9,128 bases of DNA from Clostridiaceae bacterium (GTDB taxonomy: Bacteria > Bacillota > Clostridia > Oscillospirales > Acutalibacteraceae): the NCBI GenBank assembly GCA_904501875.1, contig CAJGCQ010000045.1, positions 1-9,128 of the forward strand. Direction: 5' to 3'. Shown piece after piece: positions 1 to 6,298 of this stretch. Every line of letters begins with the position of its first letter. Within the stretch, counting starts at the first letter, position 1. The position numbers were made by a program, and so were the translations under genes. A model generated the notes under the pieces. The model saw only the letters and a list, made by a program, of their open reading frames with translations, was not told where the DNA came from and searched no databases.

Positions 1-450
1 GGGCTTACACCTTCCTTTAAAAGGTTTATATACAGCTATGACCTTAGGGTGTCGGGCGATACCACGGTAAGGGTTACCGTTCCGAACGGTGCTTCATATG
101 CGGGTGCGGCGAGCTATCAGCTAAAAGCGGGTAATAATACGGTTACGCTTTCGGTAAAATCACAGACAGGATATATAAACAATTATAATATATATGTTAA
201 TTCGGATAGGGATTGTACGCTTTATGTCGATTCAAGCGGTAATGCCCCCGCAGTTACGAACGGAGACACTAACGGCGACGGTATAATAACACTTATAGAC
301 CTTGCAAATGTTCAAAGGCATTTACTGGGATTAATCACTCTTAAAGGCGATAAATTTACAGGTGCAGACACAAATAAAGACGGTAAGATTACTCTTATAG
401 ACCTTGCAAACATACAAAGACATTTGCTTGGGCTAATAAACCTTACCTGA
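1..450 (+). CDS. Secreted dockerin protein with cadherin-like domain (3' end only)
   Basis: The reading frame is open from base 1, so the gene starts upstream of the window; 149 C-terminal residues are visible. Residues 1-68 have the layout of a cadherin-like beta-sandwich domain (a TPSF..F..SYD start, alternating beta strands, a KAGNNTVTLSV strand and a closing YNIYV strand). Residues 88-146 form a type I dockerin: two 12-residue calcium loops of pattern DxNxDGxIxxxD (89-100 and 123-134), each followed by a near-identical helix ending QRHLLG. The two repeats lie 102 bases apart. Dockerins bind cohesin modules and attach secreted proteins to a scaffold or the cell surface; what the missing N-terminal part does cannot be seen. 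The next gene, 29 bases downstream on the same strand, encodes a cohesin protein, so co-transcription and physical pairing are plausible but inferred. An in-frame GTG at 49 lies inside the domain and is unlikely to be a real start. Confidence 0.9.
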   Translation, partial: GLTPSFKRFIYSYDLRVSGDTTVRVTVPNGASYAGAASYQLKAGNNTVTLSVKSQTGYINNYNIYVNSDRDCTLYVDSSGNAPAVTNGDTNGDGIITLIDLANVQRHLLGLITLKGDKFTGADTNKDGKITLIDLANIQRHLLGLINLT

Positions 451-469
451 TTAAAATAAACGGAGAAAT

Positions 470-473
470 GAGG
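470..473 (+). promoter_or_regulatory. Ribosome binding site that favours the start at 480
   Basis: GAGG at 470-473 sits 6 bases before the ATG at 480. The alternative in-frame ATG at 468 has a GGAG only 2 bases upstream, which is too close for normal initiation. The start at 480 also gives a clean MKKTIKK signal-peptide beginning. Confidence 0.55.
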
Positions 474-479
474 ATAATA

Positions 480-1973
480 ATGAAAAAGACAATTAAAAAA
501 ATCATTACATTGCTGATAACTGTCGGGGTGCTGTTAAGCTGTTTGGTGTTTACGGCTTCGGCGGCAGGTTCTACTATTTCATTTAGCAGCAACAATCCCA
601 AGGTCAATGATTCGGTCACCGTTACTGTTACAGTTAGTTCAAATGAGAGTATATTTGCTATAGGATTTTCGTTAAAATATAATCCTGATGTTTTGAAATA
701 TGAAAGCGGTGACGGTACAGGCGGTGCAGGCGTTTTAAATGTCGTAATCAGTAACAATTCCAATAATGTTAAAAGCAATAAGTTTTCGTTTGTATTTACT
801 GCTATAGCTGCGGGTTCAAGTAATATACAGATTGCAGATTGCAATTGGGTTGTAGGGATGTCTAATGAAGAAGCTCCTTTTACAGGTGCTTCCGCTTCTA
901 TTACCGTTTCGGATGCCGCTAAGTCGAACAATGCTAATTTAAAGTCACTTTCCTTAAGCAAGGGAACCCTGTCGCCTAAATTTTCGGCTTCTAAAACTTC
1001 TTATACCGCTACAGTTCCCACAAGCGTTACAGAGGTTAAGGTATACGCCACCGCAAAGGACAGCGGCGCTACGGTTGAAATTTCGGGCGAGTCTGTGCTA
1101 AAGGATGGCGAAAACATCCGCACCGTAACCGTCACCGCACCTTCGGGGGCACAGAAGGTTTACACAATCAAGATAATCCGTTCTGATTTGACCGCCGAAC
1201 CTGAGCCTGAGGTTCCCGAGGTAAACCCATTGGAAATAACGGTTGACGGTGCTTCATACATAGTACTTAATGATATTTCAGGGGTAATATTGCCTGCAGG
1301 CTTTTTAGTGGAAACTGCCCAGTATAACGGTGTTGATATTTCGGTCGCAAAGGATGCGGACGGAAATTACATACTCTACTACTTAAAAGCGGCGGACAGC
1401 GAAATTGCAACTCCCTATTTGTTAAACGGCGATACTTTTGAAAGATTGCAGTGTGCAGCTATCGGGGATAAGATTTATATTTTTGCAGATGTTCCCGCAG
1501 AGCTTACAGCAGCCGAAGGGTACTACGAAACCGCAGTTAAGATAGGGGACTTCAGCGTAAAGGCATTCGCCTCGAGCAATTCGGATTTTACCGATTTCTA
1601 TTATGTATATTGCTTGTACGATAACGGTTACCGTATCTATCGCTACGATTCCAAGGAAAATGTGCTTCAAAGAGCGCCCGAGTTTAAGCTTGTATCTGTT
1701 GCGGAAAAGGAGCTCAGCGAAGCAGGCTTTTTAACCCGCTTTAAATCCCTTTCGGCCAATGCTAAAACGGTTATTATAGGGCTGTTTTTAGCGGCTGTCG
1801 GAGCGGTAGTGCTTATAGTTCTTTTGATTGTGAAGCTTGTAAAGGGCAAAAACGCCCCCGAAGATGATGATTACTCCGATTTGCTTTTTGAGCCCGATTT
1901 TGATGAGGTAACAGTTGACGACGGCGACAAAGCCGAAGAGGAAAAAGAGCCTCACAACGAAAATCAGGACTGA
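480..1973 (+). CDS. Membrane-anchored cohesin protein with cadherin-like domain
   Basis: A 497-residue predicted type I membrane protein. Residues 1-29 are a signal peptide (MKKTIKK, hydrophobic core, TASA-A cleavage region). Residues 31-145 resemble a cohesin module: a beta-rich start, the FAIGFSLKYNPDVLKY strand typical of cohesins, then FSFVFTA and a terminal SITVSD strand. Residues 152-235 are a cadherin-like beta-sandwich domain (LSPKFSASKTSYTATVP start, YTIKIIRSD end). A proline/glutamate linker (236-250) leads to an unrecognised extracellular region (about 251-415), then one membrane helix (about 430-455) followed by lysines and a very acidic cytoplasmic tail of about 40 residues. There is no LPXTG or SLH anchor, so the cohesin is probably tethered by the membrane helix. 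The gene follows the dockerin gene by 29 bases, suggesting it displays that or another dockerin protein. The cohesin call is from fold pattern and context; a carbohydrate-binding beta-sandwich is the main alternative. An ATG at 468 would add four residues. Confidence 0.85.
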   Translation: MKKTIKKIITLLITVGVLLSCLVFTASAAGSTISFSSNNPKVNDSVTVTVTVSSNESIFAIGFSLKYNPDVLKYESGDGTGGAGVLNVVISNNSNNVKSNKFSFVFTAIAAGSSNIQIADCNWVVGMSNEEAPFTGASASITVSDAAKSNNANLKSLSLSKGTLSPKFSASKTSYTATVPTSVTEVKVYATAKDSGATVEISGESVLKDGENIRTVTVTAPSGAQKVYTIKIIRSDLTAEPEPEVPEVNPLEITVDGASYIVLNDISGVILPAGFLVETAQYNGVDISVAKDADGNYILYYLKAADSEIATPYLLNGDTFERLQCAAIGDKIYIFADVPAELTAAEGYYETAVKIGDFSVKAFASSNSDFTDFYYVYCLYDNGYRIYRYDSKENVLQRAPEFKLVSVAEKELSEAGFLTRFKSLSANAKTVIIGLFLAAVGAVVLIVLLIVKLVKGKNAPEDDDYSDLLFEPDFDEVTVDDGDKAEEEKEPHNENQD

Positions 1974-1983
1974 TAAACAGAAC

Positions 1984-2024
1984 AAAAACCTCGGTATGAA
2001 CTAACCGTTCATACCGAGGTTTTT
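1984..2024. terminator. Strong bidirectional hairpin terminator
   Basis: The arms 1984-2001 and 2007-2024 are perfectly complementary over 18 bp around a 5-base loop. The left arm begins with five A and the right arm ends with five T, so either strand gives a GC-rich stem followed by a U-run. It lies 10 bases after the cohesin gene stop and also faces the 3' end of the metal transporter operon arriving from the other strand, so it probably ends both transcripts. Confidence 0.9.
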
Positions 2025-2040
2025 AAATACATTTCAGCTA

Positions 2041-2096
2041 TAGGGTGACAAGAATAATCCGAACCTGATTTTGGAGGATTATTCTTGCCACCCTAA
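2041..2096 (+). repeat. 56-bp palindromic repeat, copy 1
   Basis: An imperfect hairpin: left arm 2041-2059, loop 2060-2076 (17 bases), right arm 2077-2096, with a single A/C mismatch at 2048. The right arm reads GATTATTCTTGCCACCCTAA. The same element occurs in inverted orientation at 7102-7157, with the loop also conserved (both contain ATTTTGGAG when read in the same direction). No run of T follows either arm, so it is not a typical intrinsic terminator. It sits between two convergent genes. It may be a small non-autonomous mobile element (MITE- or REP-like); the ends carry TA, but no clear target duplication can be proven. Confidence 0.75.
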
Positions 2097-2138
2097 GGTG
2101 GTCAAAGCCCTGACCTATTATTGTTTTTACAATTTAAT

Positions 2139-2984
2139 TTATCTATGCAGTATCTTTCCCGCTATGCTGCAAATTAAGAAAGTGATTATATCAGCCGCAA
2201 CTACAGTTGAGCCTACGGGCGTTCCCGCAAGGATTGAAAAGAGTATTCCGGCGGCGGCGCAAAAAACCGAGATTGCGCCCGAAAAAATCACAACGGGCCG
2301 GAAGCTTTTAAAGAGTCTCATAGCAGATAATGCAGGGAAGACAACCAGAGCGGAAATTAGCAGAGAACCCACCAAATTCATTGCAAGCACGATTATAACC
2401 GCCGTGATGATAGCAATTATCAGGTTATACGCCCCTGCTCTTACGCCCGTTGCTCTTGCAAAGCTTTCGTCAAAGGTGACGGCGAATACCTTATTGTAAA
2501 ACAGAATAAATGTTACTGTTACAACTGCTGACAGAAGGGCACATAACCAAACCTCTCCCTTTGAGAGAGTAAGAATAGAGGTAGAGCCGAAAAGGGTGCT
2601 GCAAACATCACCCGAAACATTAGATGAGGTCGAAAAAACATTCATCACAAGGTATCCGATAGCTAAAGCGCCTACCGAAATCATAGCTATTGCGGCGTCA
2701 CCCTTTATTTTCGCATTTTTGCCCGTTTTAAGGAGTAAAATTGCGCTTATAACTGTAACGGGAAGCACTATTATCATATTGTTTGAAATTCCTAAAGCAG
2801 AGGCTATTGCCAATGCTCCGAAGGCAACATGGGAAAGCCCGTCACCTATAAAGGAAAACCGCTTTAATACCAGCGTTACCCCAAGCAGGGAGGAGCAAAG
2901 GGCAATAAGCACCCCCGCTATCATAGCGTAGCGCACAAAGGGATACTGGAAATAGTGGGCGATTTGCGCAAAAACTCCGCTCAT
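2139..2984 (-). CDS. znuB: Metal (zinc/manganese-type) ABC transporter permease
   Basis: A 281-residue integral membrane protein of the ABC-3 (ZnuB/AdcB/MntB) family, close to the usual family length. Hydrophobic helices are visible at about 16-38, 51-66, 69-87, 95-115, 142-163, 187-225 (probably two), 229-252 and 256-277. The stretch LVLKRFSFIGDGLSHVAFG near residue 38 is the family's conserved loop, and LLISALVVFPALSAMRL near 208 is the conserved late segment that contacts the ATPase. It forms the channel through which the captured metal enters the cell. Its ATG overlaps the stop of the upstream ATPase gene by 4 bases (ATGA), and a GGAGG lies 10 bases before it, so translation is probably coupled. 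It is the last gene of the operon. Zinc is the most likely substrate given the promoter palindrome, but manganese cannot be excluded. Confidence 0.93.
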   Translation of the reverse strand: MSGVFAQIAHYFQYPFVRYAMIAGVLIALCSSLLGVTLVLKRFSFIGDGLSHVAFGALAIASALGISNNMIIVLPVTVISAILLLKTGKNAKIKGDAAIAMISVGALAIGYLVMNVFSTSSNVSGDVCSTLFGSTSILTLSKGEVWLCALLSAVVTVTFILFYNKVFAVTFDESFARATGVRAGAYNLIIAIITAVIIVLAMNLVGSLLISALVVFPALSAMRLFKSFRPVVIFSGAISVFCAAAGILFSILAGTPVGSTVVAADIITFLICSIAGKILHR

Positions 2985-3664
2985 ATGCCGTTTTCCTCCC
3001 TATATTTCAGATATTCCGCCTTAGTCCCGAAGAAAATATCCTTTCCTATTTGCAAAATGTGGGTGGCGTATTTAAGTGCCGCCTTCATATCGTGGGAAAT
3101 CATAATCACGGTTATGCCCTCTTTGTTAAGGGCTTCGATTGTGGAGTACATTTCCGCCGTCACAACAGGGTCAAGCCCCGAAACAGGCTCGTCTAATAAC
3201 AGCATTTTGGTGGTGGCACACAGCGCTCGGGCAAGTAATACCCTTTGTTGCTGACCCCCCGAAAGCTCACGGTAGCTTTGCCCCCGAAGGTCGGCGATTC
3301 CCATTTTTTTAAGGTTTTTTCTCGCTTTTTCCTTTTGCTCTTTAGTGTAAAAGGGTAAAAGTCCGCCGCCGCCTAAATTGCCTGACAGCACAATTTCCCA
3401 TACAGAGGCGGGGAAATCACGCTGCACCTCGGTTTGCTGAGGCAGATAGCCGATTTCCGACGGCTTTAAACACTCTCCCGTCTCAATTTTCCCCGAAATA
3501 GGGGAATTAAGGTGCAAAATCGTTTTCATAAGGGTGGTTTTGCCCGACCCGTTTTCCCCCACAATGCAAAGGTAGTCGCCGTTGTTTACCGTAAAATTAA
3601 GGTTTTCCACAACGGTTTTACCCTCGTAGCCAAGCTTTAAGTTAGAAGCTTTAATAAGAGCCAT
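2981..3664 (-). CDS. znuC: Metal (zinc/manganese-type) ABC transporter ATP-binding protein
   Basis: A 227-residue cytoplasmic ABC ATPase that powers the importer. All expected motifs are present: Walker A GENGSGKT (36-43), Q-loop in YLPQQ (73-77), signature LSGGQQQR (134-141), Walker B LLLDEP (155-160) with the catalytic glutamate at 159, a D-loop SGLD (162-165), and the switch histidine at 191 in ISHD. The PQQTEVQRDFPASVWEIV region matches the ZnuC/AdcC/MntB-type subfamily. The gene begins 2 bases after the stop of the binding-protein gene, with an AGGAGA site inside that gene's last codons, and overlaps the permease gene by 4 bases. No key residue is missing. Confidence 0.94.
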   Translation of the reverse strand: MALIKASNLKLGYEGKTVVENLNFTVNNGDYLCIVGENGSGKTTLMKTILHLNSPISGKIETGECLKPSEIGYLPQQTEVQRDFPASVWEIVLSGNLGGGGLLPFYTKEQKEKARKNLKKMGIADLRGQSYRELSGGQQQRVLLARALCATTKMLLLDEPVSGLDPVVTAEMYSTIEALNKEGITVIMISHDMKAALKYATHILQIGKDIFFGTKAEYLKYREENGI

Positions 3665-3666
3665 TT

Positions 3667-4653
3667 TTATTCTCCTAATGCCTTTTTAAGCGTTTCAAGA
3701 TTTTTTTCCATTACCGAAAGGTAGGTGGTGCCGTGCCTTGCATCCTTACTGCCTACCGACTGCATACTGTCAAGCACAAGTATTTCCTGATTTTTTTCTT
3801 TGGTATTTGCAATCACCGTCTCGGCGATTTTAGTAGCTGCGGTCTCGGTTTTAATTACATATTTAAGTCCTAATTCATCGAGTTTGTCACTTAAAAACGC
3901 CACGGTTTCAAAGCTTGCCTCGGTTTCTGCGGAACAACCGGGGAAGGCCGCATAATACGAAAGTCCGTAATCCTTGGTCAAATATCCGAAGGGGAAACGG
4001 TCGGCAATAAGCAGGGTTTTTTTGGGAGCGGCGCTTACCGCCTTTTTGTATTCGCCGTCAAGTGCGGTTAGTTTTTCGGTGTAATTTCGGGCGTTTTCTT
4101 TATAAAATTCTGCATTTTCGGGGTCCTTTTCGGCTAACGAATCGGCAATAGCGTCCGCAAAAAGAGCGGCATTTTTAAGGGATAGCCAGATATGCTCGTC
4201 AAACTCGGTTTCCTCTTCTCCCTGTTCGTGCTCTTCCTGCATACCTTCTATATGCTCCTCTTCCTTTAAAGAGCTGCCTAAAAGGGAGGTTAAATTAATA
4301 AGTGTGCGTTTTTCGTTTTGGTACTGCTTTACAGTCTCGTTCACCCATTTATCCGATTCTACGCCGATATATACAAGAATATCGCACTCTGCGATTTTAA
4401 CCATATCCGCCGCCGAGGGGTGGAAGCTGTGCATATCGGTACCGTTCTCGGTAAGCCATATAATTTCCGCTTTGTCTCCCGCAATTTCCCTTGTCCAATC
4501 ATAAATCGGGAAGAGGGTGCAGACAACCTTGATTTTGTCACTTTCAGCCGATCTTACGCCACCGCAGGCGCAAAGGTTAAATAAAATTAAAACAGCCGAT
4601 AATATTGGTAAAATGCGTTTGATACTTTTTTTCACAGTAGTATTTCCAATCAT
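3667..4653 (-). CDS. znuA: Metal-binding lipoprotein of the ABC transporter (ZnuA/TroA family)
   Basis: A 328-residue extracytoplasmic solute-binding protein. Residues 1-30 are a lipoprotein signal with lipobox LCAC, Cys30 being the predicted lipid anchor. The fold signature is clear: KVVCTLFPIYDWTREIAGD, then MHSFHPSAADMVKIAECDILVYIG with His75 as first metal ligand, and DEHIWLS with His154 as second. A loop at 130-151 is rich in Glu and His, as in zinc-binding members. The position of the usual third histidine (FHDAFGY-type motif) is ADRFPFGY here, giving Arg219, and is followed by a PGCSAETEAS motif; this looks like a clostridial subfamily rather than a damaged gene. It is the first gene of the operon, downstream of a strong promoter and a Fur/Zur-like palindrome. 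The ATG at 4653 lacks a good ribosome site; a GTG at 4635 with a weak GGA upstream is a possible alternative start. Zinc is favoured over manganese, but by inference only. Confidence 0.9.
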   Translation of the reverse strand: MIGNTTVKKSIKRILPILSAVLILFNLCACGGVRSAESDKIKVVCTLFPIYDWTREIAGDKAEIIWLTENGTDMHSFHPSAADMVKIAECDILVYIGVESDKWVNETVKQYQNEKRTLINLTSLLGSSLKEEEHIEGMQEEHEQGEEETEFDEHIWLSLKNAALFADAIADSLAEKDPENAEFYKENARNYTEKLTALDGEYKKAVSAAPKKTLLIADRFPFGYLTKDYGLSYYAAFPGCSAETEASFETVAFLSDKLDELGLKYVIKTETAATKIAETVIANTKEKNQEILVLDSMQSVGSKDARHGTTYLSVMEKNLETLKKALGE

Positions 4654-4658
4654 GTTTA

Positions 4659-4681
4659 AATTTGCAACTCATTCGCAAATT
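4659..4681 (-). promoter_or_regulatory. Putative Fur/Zur-family operator
   Basis: A 23-base palindrome with perfect 7-bp outer arms (AATTTGC and GCAAATT). Read as a 9-1-9 Fur-family box, 7 of 9 arm positions are symmetrical. It starts directly after the -10 element at 4682-4687 and covers the predicted transcription start near 4675, an ideal place for repression. A second copy of the half-site TTTGCAACT lies at 4716-4724 on the minus strand, just upstream of the -35. The adjacent metal-uptake operon makes zinc-responsive Zur the best guess, by inference. Confidence 0.6.
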
Positions 4682-4710
4682 AGTATACTCCAATTGACCC
4701 CGATTGTCAA
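4682..4710 (-). promoter_or_regulatory. Sigma-A promoter of the metal uptake operon
   Basis: Read on the minus strand, a perfect -35 TTGACA (4705-4710) and a -10 TATACT (4682-4687) are separated by exactly 17 bp. The predicted start near 4675 leaves a leader of about 20 bases before the ATG at 4653. Confidence 0.82.
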
Positions 4711-4951
4711 CCGACAGTTGCAAAATATATAATATACTGTTATTATATACCCGTGTAAGTTCAGCCTAAGCAAAGCCGACAAATCCGACCCGCCTAAAAC
4801 GGCACAAAACGCAGTAAATCCTAATGGATTTACTGCGTTTTATGCCACGCTAACCTAAAAACCGCCCTTTAAGGCTGGTTCAACTCTCGTCGGCCTAACC
4901 GTCTATCGGTTTGCGCTTTCTTTATTGAAAGGCTTAAAGAGCGGAAGAAAA
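4711..4951. other. Gene-free spacer between the CapA gene and the metal operon
   Basis: No convincing gene is visible on either strand. It contains the half-site at 4716-4724, the terminator at 4806-4841 and, read on the minus strand between 4842 and 4951, two 5-bp hairpins (CTTTC/GAAAG and AACCG/CGGTT). The roughly 110 bases between the CapA stop codon and the terminator would be a long 3' untranslated region. A GGTTCAA at about 4876 recalls a tRNA T-loop, but no cloverleaf can be folded around it. Confidence 0.5.
4806..4841 (-). terminator. Hairpin terminator downstream of the CapA gene
   Basis: The 16-bp arms 4806-4821 and 4826-4841 are perfectly complementary around a 4-base loop and can extend outward through GGCA/TGCC. 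On the minus strand the stem ends in TTTT, with another TTTT about 6 bases later. It lies 110 bases past the CapA stop and insulates that unit from the metal operon promoter. The symmetry would allow function on both strands. Confidence 0.82.
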
Positions 4952-6286
4952 CTATTTAAAAGTTATGTCACAGCCTATCGCTTGTTGACATTCGGTAAGT
5001 CCCGAGGCTACTATTTCCTTGGTTCTTTCATAGGATTTTGCCGCATTCGCCGCTGCGGCGGAGTCAAGGGAGTATTTAGTGCTTCCGTCCTCTGCACTTT
5101 CGAGGGGATATACTGTGTAAAGGTAGCCGCCGCCGCCCTTATATTTGTTCACCCAGGTGGGTACAAGGTCAAGACTGTTTAAGGTGACGCCGTCCTTATC
5201 CTTTTTAAGAGTGAAGCTGAAGAGCGCACCGTCTTCGGTATGCCCTGTAGGACAGCTGTTCATAAGCTCTTTGCGCTGGTTTGAAACAAAGTTACCCAAA
5301 GAGTAAATACATACCGTGGTGCTTTCACCGTCTTCGGAATGGATAAGCTCTACAGGCTCAATAACATGCGGATGACTTCCGATAATCATATTAACCCCGA
5401 GGTTTGAAAGCTTTTGTGCGATTGTTTTCTGCCATGTATCGGGGCTCAATTTATATTCGTTGCCCCAATGCACATAGAAAACAATATACTCCGCACCGCC
5501 CGATTTCATTTGGCTAATCATATTCGCTGAATCTGCATAAAATTCGTCAATGCGGTCATAGGAAAAGCTGTTAATTAAATCGTTTGCCTCTTTAGCTATT
5601 ATTGCGCCGTTTAAATATTTTCTGCCTGCGACCTGCCCTGAGGTTTCGTATGTAAAGTTCGCAATACCTATCTTAATCCCGTTGATTTCCTTTACGGCAA
5701 AGTTTAGGTCATCGGTAGTTTCCCGTGTGCCGATAAATTCAATTCCCTCTTGCTTTAATACCTGCGCCGTGCGCTTTAGTCCGTAAAGACCTGTATCATA
5801 AGCGTGATTGTTTGCGGTAACAAGGAAATTCAGTCCCGAGTCCTTTATTGTGTCTGCAAGACTGTCGGGTGTATTAAATACGGGGTAGCCGCTGTACTGC
5901 CCCGATTCTGTTCCGCCGAAGGTGACTTCAAGATTTGCAACCGCTAAATCTGCCGCCTTAAAATAGGGGGAAGCCTCCTTGAAAAAGGCGCTGAAATCAT
6001 ATTCACCCGATGCAGTTTTAGCCCCTGTAAGCTGGGTCAAATGCGCCATAATGTCCCCCGTACTTATAACAGTTGCATAGGTTTCGGGTATTTCTTCACT
6101 TGAGACAGCAGAGGAGCCTTCGTTATTATCTAAGGGCTTGTCCGTAGCCTTTTTTGAAAGCTTTAGAATTGCATTTACCGAAAAGGCTATAAGTGCGATT
6201 ACGGCAATAAGCACCGCCGCTGAGCAGGTTAAAAATATTCTTCTTTTAATTATTGCCTTTTGTCTTTTTGTTCTTTTTTTCGACAT
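4952..6286 (-). CDS. Membrane-anchored CapA-family (poly-gamma-glutamate-type) protein
   Basis: A 444-residue protein of the CapA/PgsA metallophosphatase-like family. A lysine/arginine-rich start (1-16) precedes one membrane helix (about 17-41), then a flexible linker to about residue 62 and the extracellular domain. Family motifs appear in order: STGDIMAH (Asp68), ANLEVTF (Asn118, Glu120), TANNHAYDTG (Asn159, Asn160, His161), YVHWGNEY (His273), IGSHPHVIEP (His305, His307) and YSLGNFVSNQ. These match the metal-binding residues of calcineurin-like phosphoesterases. Members take part in capsule or poly-gamma-glutamate synthesis or export in Bacillus, but many clostridial homologues stand alone with unknown substrate; no capB/capC-type partner is seen here. 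The start at 6286 is chosen because AGGAGG lies 6 bases upstream; an ATG at 6319 falls inside the preceding gene and lacks such a site. The gene follows the DUF554 gene by 10 bases. Confidence 0.9.
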   Translation of the reverse strand: MSKKRTKRQKAIIKRRIFLTCSAAVLIAVIALIAFSVNAILKLSKKATDKPLDNNEGSSAVSSEEIPETYATVISTGDIMAHLTQLTGAKTASGEYDFSAFFKEASPYFKAADLAVANLEVTFGGTESGQYSGYPVFNTPDSLADTIKDSGLNFLVTANNHAYDTGLYGLKRTAQVLKQEGIEFIGTRETTDDLNFAVKEINGIKIGIANFTYETSGQVAGRKYLNGAIIAKEANDLINSFSYDRIDEFYADSANMISQMKSGGAEYIVFYVHWGNEYKLSPDTWQKTIAQKLSNLGVNMIIGSHPHVIEPVELIHSEDGESTTVCIYSLGNFVSNQRKELMNSCPTGHTEDGALFSFTLKKDKDGVTLNSLDLVPTWVNKYKGGGGYLYTVYPLESAEDGSTKYSLDSAAAANAAKSYERTKEIVASGLTECQQAIGCDITFK

Positions 6287-6292
6287 TTTAAG

Positions 6293-6298
6293 CCTCCT
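6293..6298 (-). promoter_or_regulatory. Ribosome binding site fixing the CapA start
   Basis: A perfect AGGAGG, read on the minus strand, lies 6 bases before the ATG at 6286. It overlaps the TAG stop codon of the DUF554 gene (TAGGAGG), so the two genes are probably translationally coupled. Confidence 0.85.

Noticed and set aside
265..432. Two direct repeats considered as a possible CRISPR or tandem DNA repeat
   Set aside because: They are the two calcium-binding halves of the dockerin domain; the similarity is explained by the protein.
443..961. Minus-strand open frame of 172 codons opposite the cohesin gene
   Set aside because: The plus strand encodes a signal peptide and recognisable beta-sandwich domains; the antisense frame has no recognisable feature or ribosome site.
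2099..2116. Small hairpin GGTCA/TGACC after repeat copy 1, considered as the terminator of the metal operon
   Set aside because: The stem is only 5 bp and no T-run follows on the minus strand; the perfect terminator at 1984-2024 is a better candidate.
2071..2499. Plus-strand open frame of 142 codons beginning in the palindromic repeat
   Set aside because: It starts with TTG inside repeat copy 1 and runs antisense through the permease gene, which has full family motifs. Its sequence resembles no protein.
4868..4900. tRNA-like GGTTCAA sequence
   Set aside because: No acceptor stem, D-arm or anticodon arm can be formed around it on either strand.
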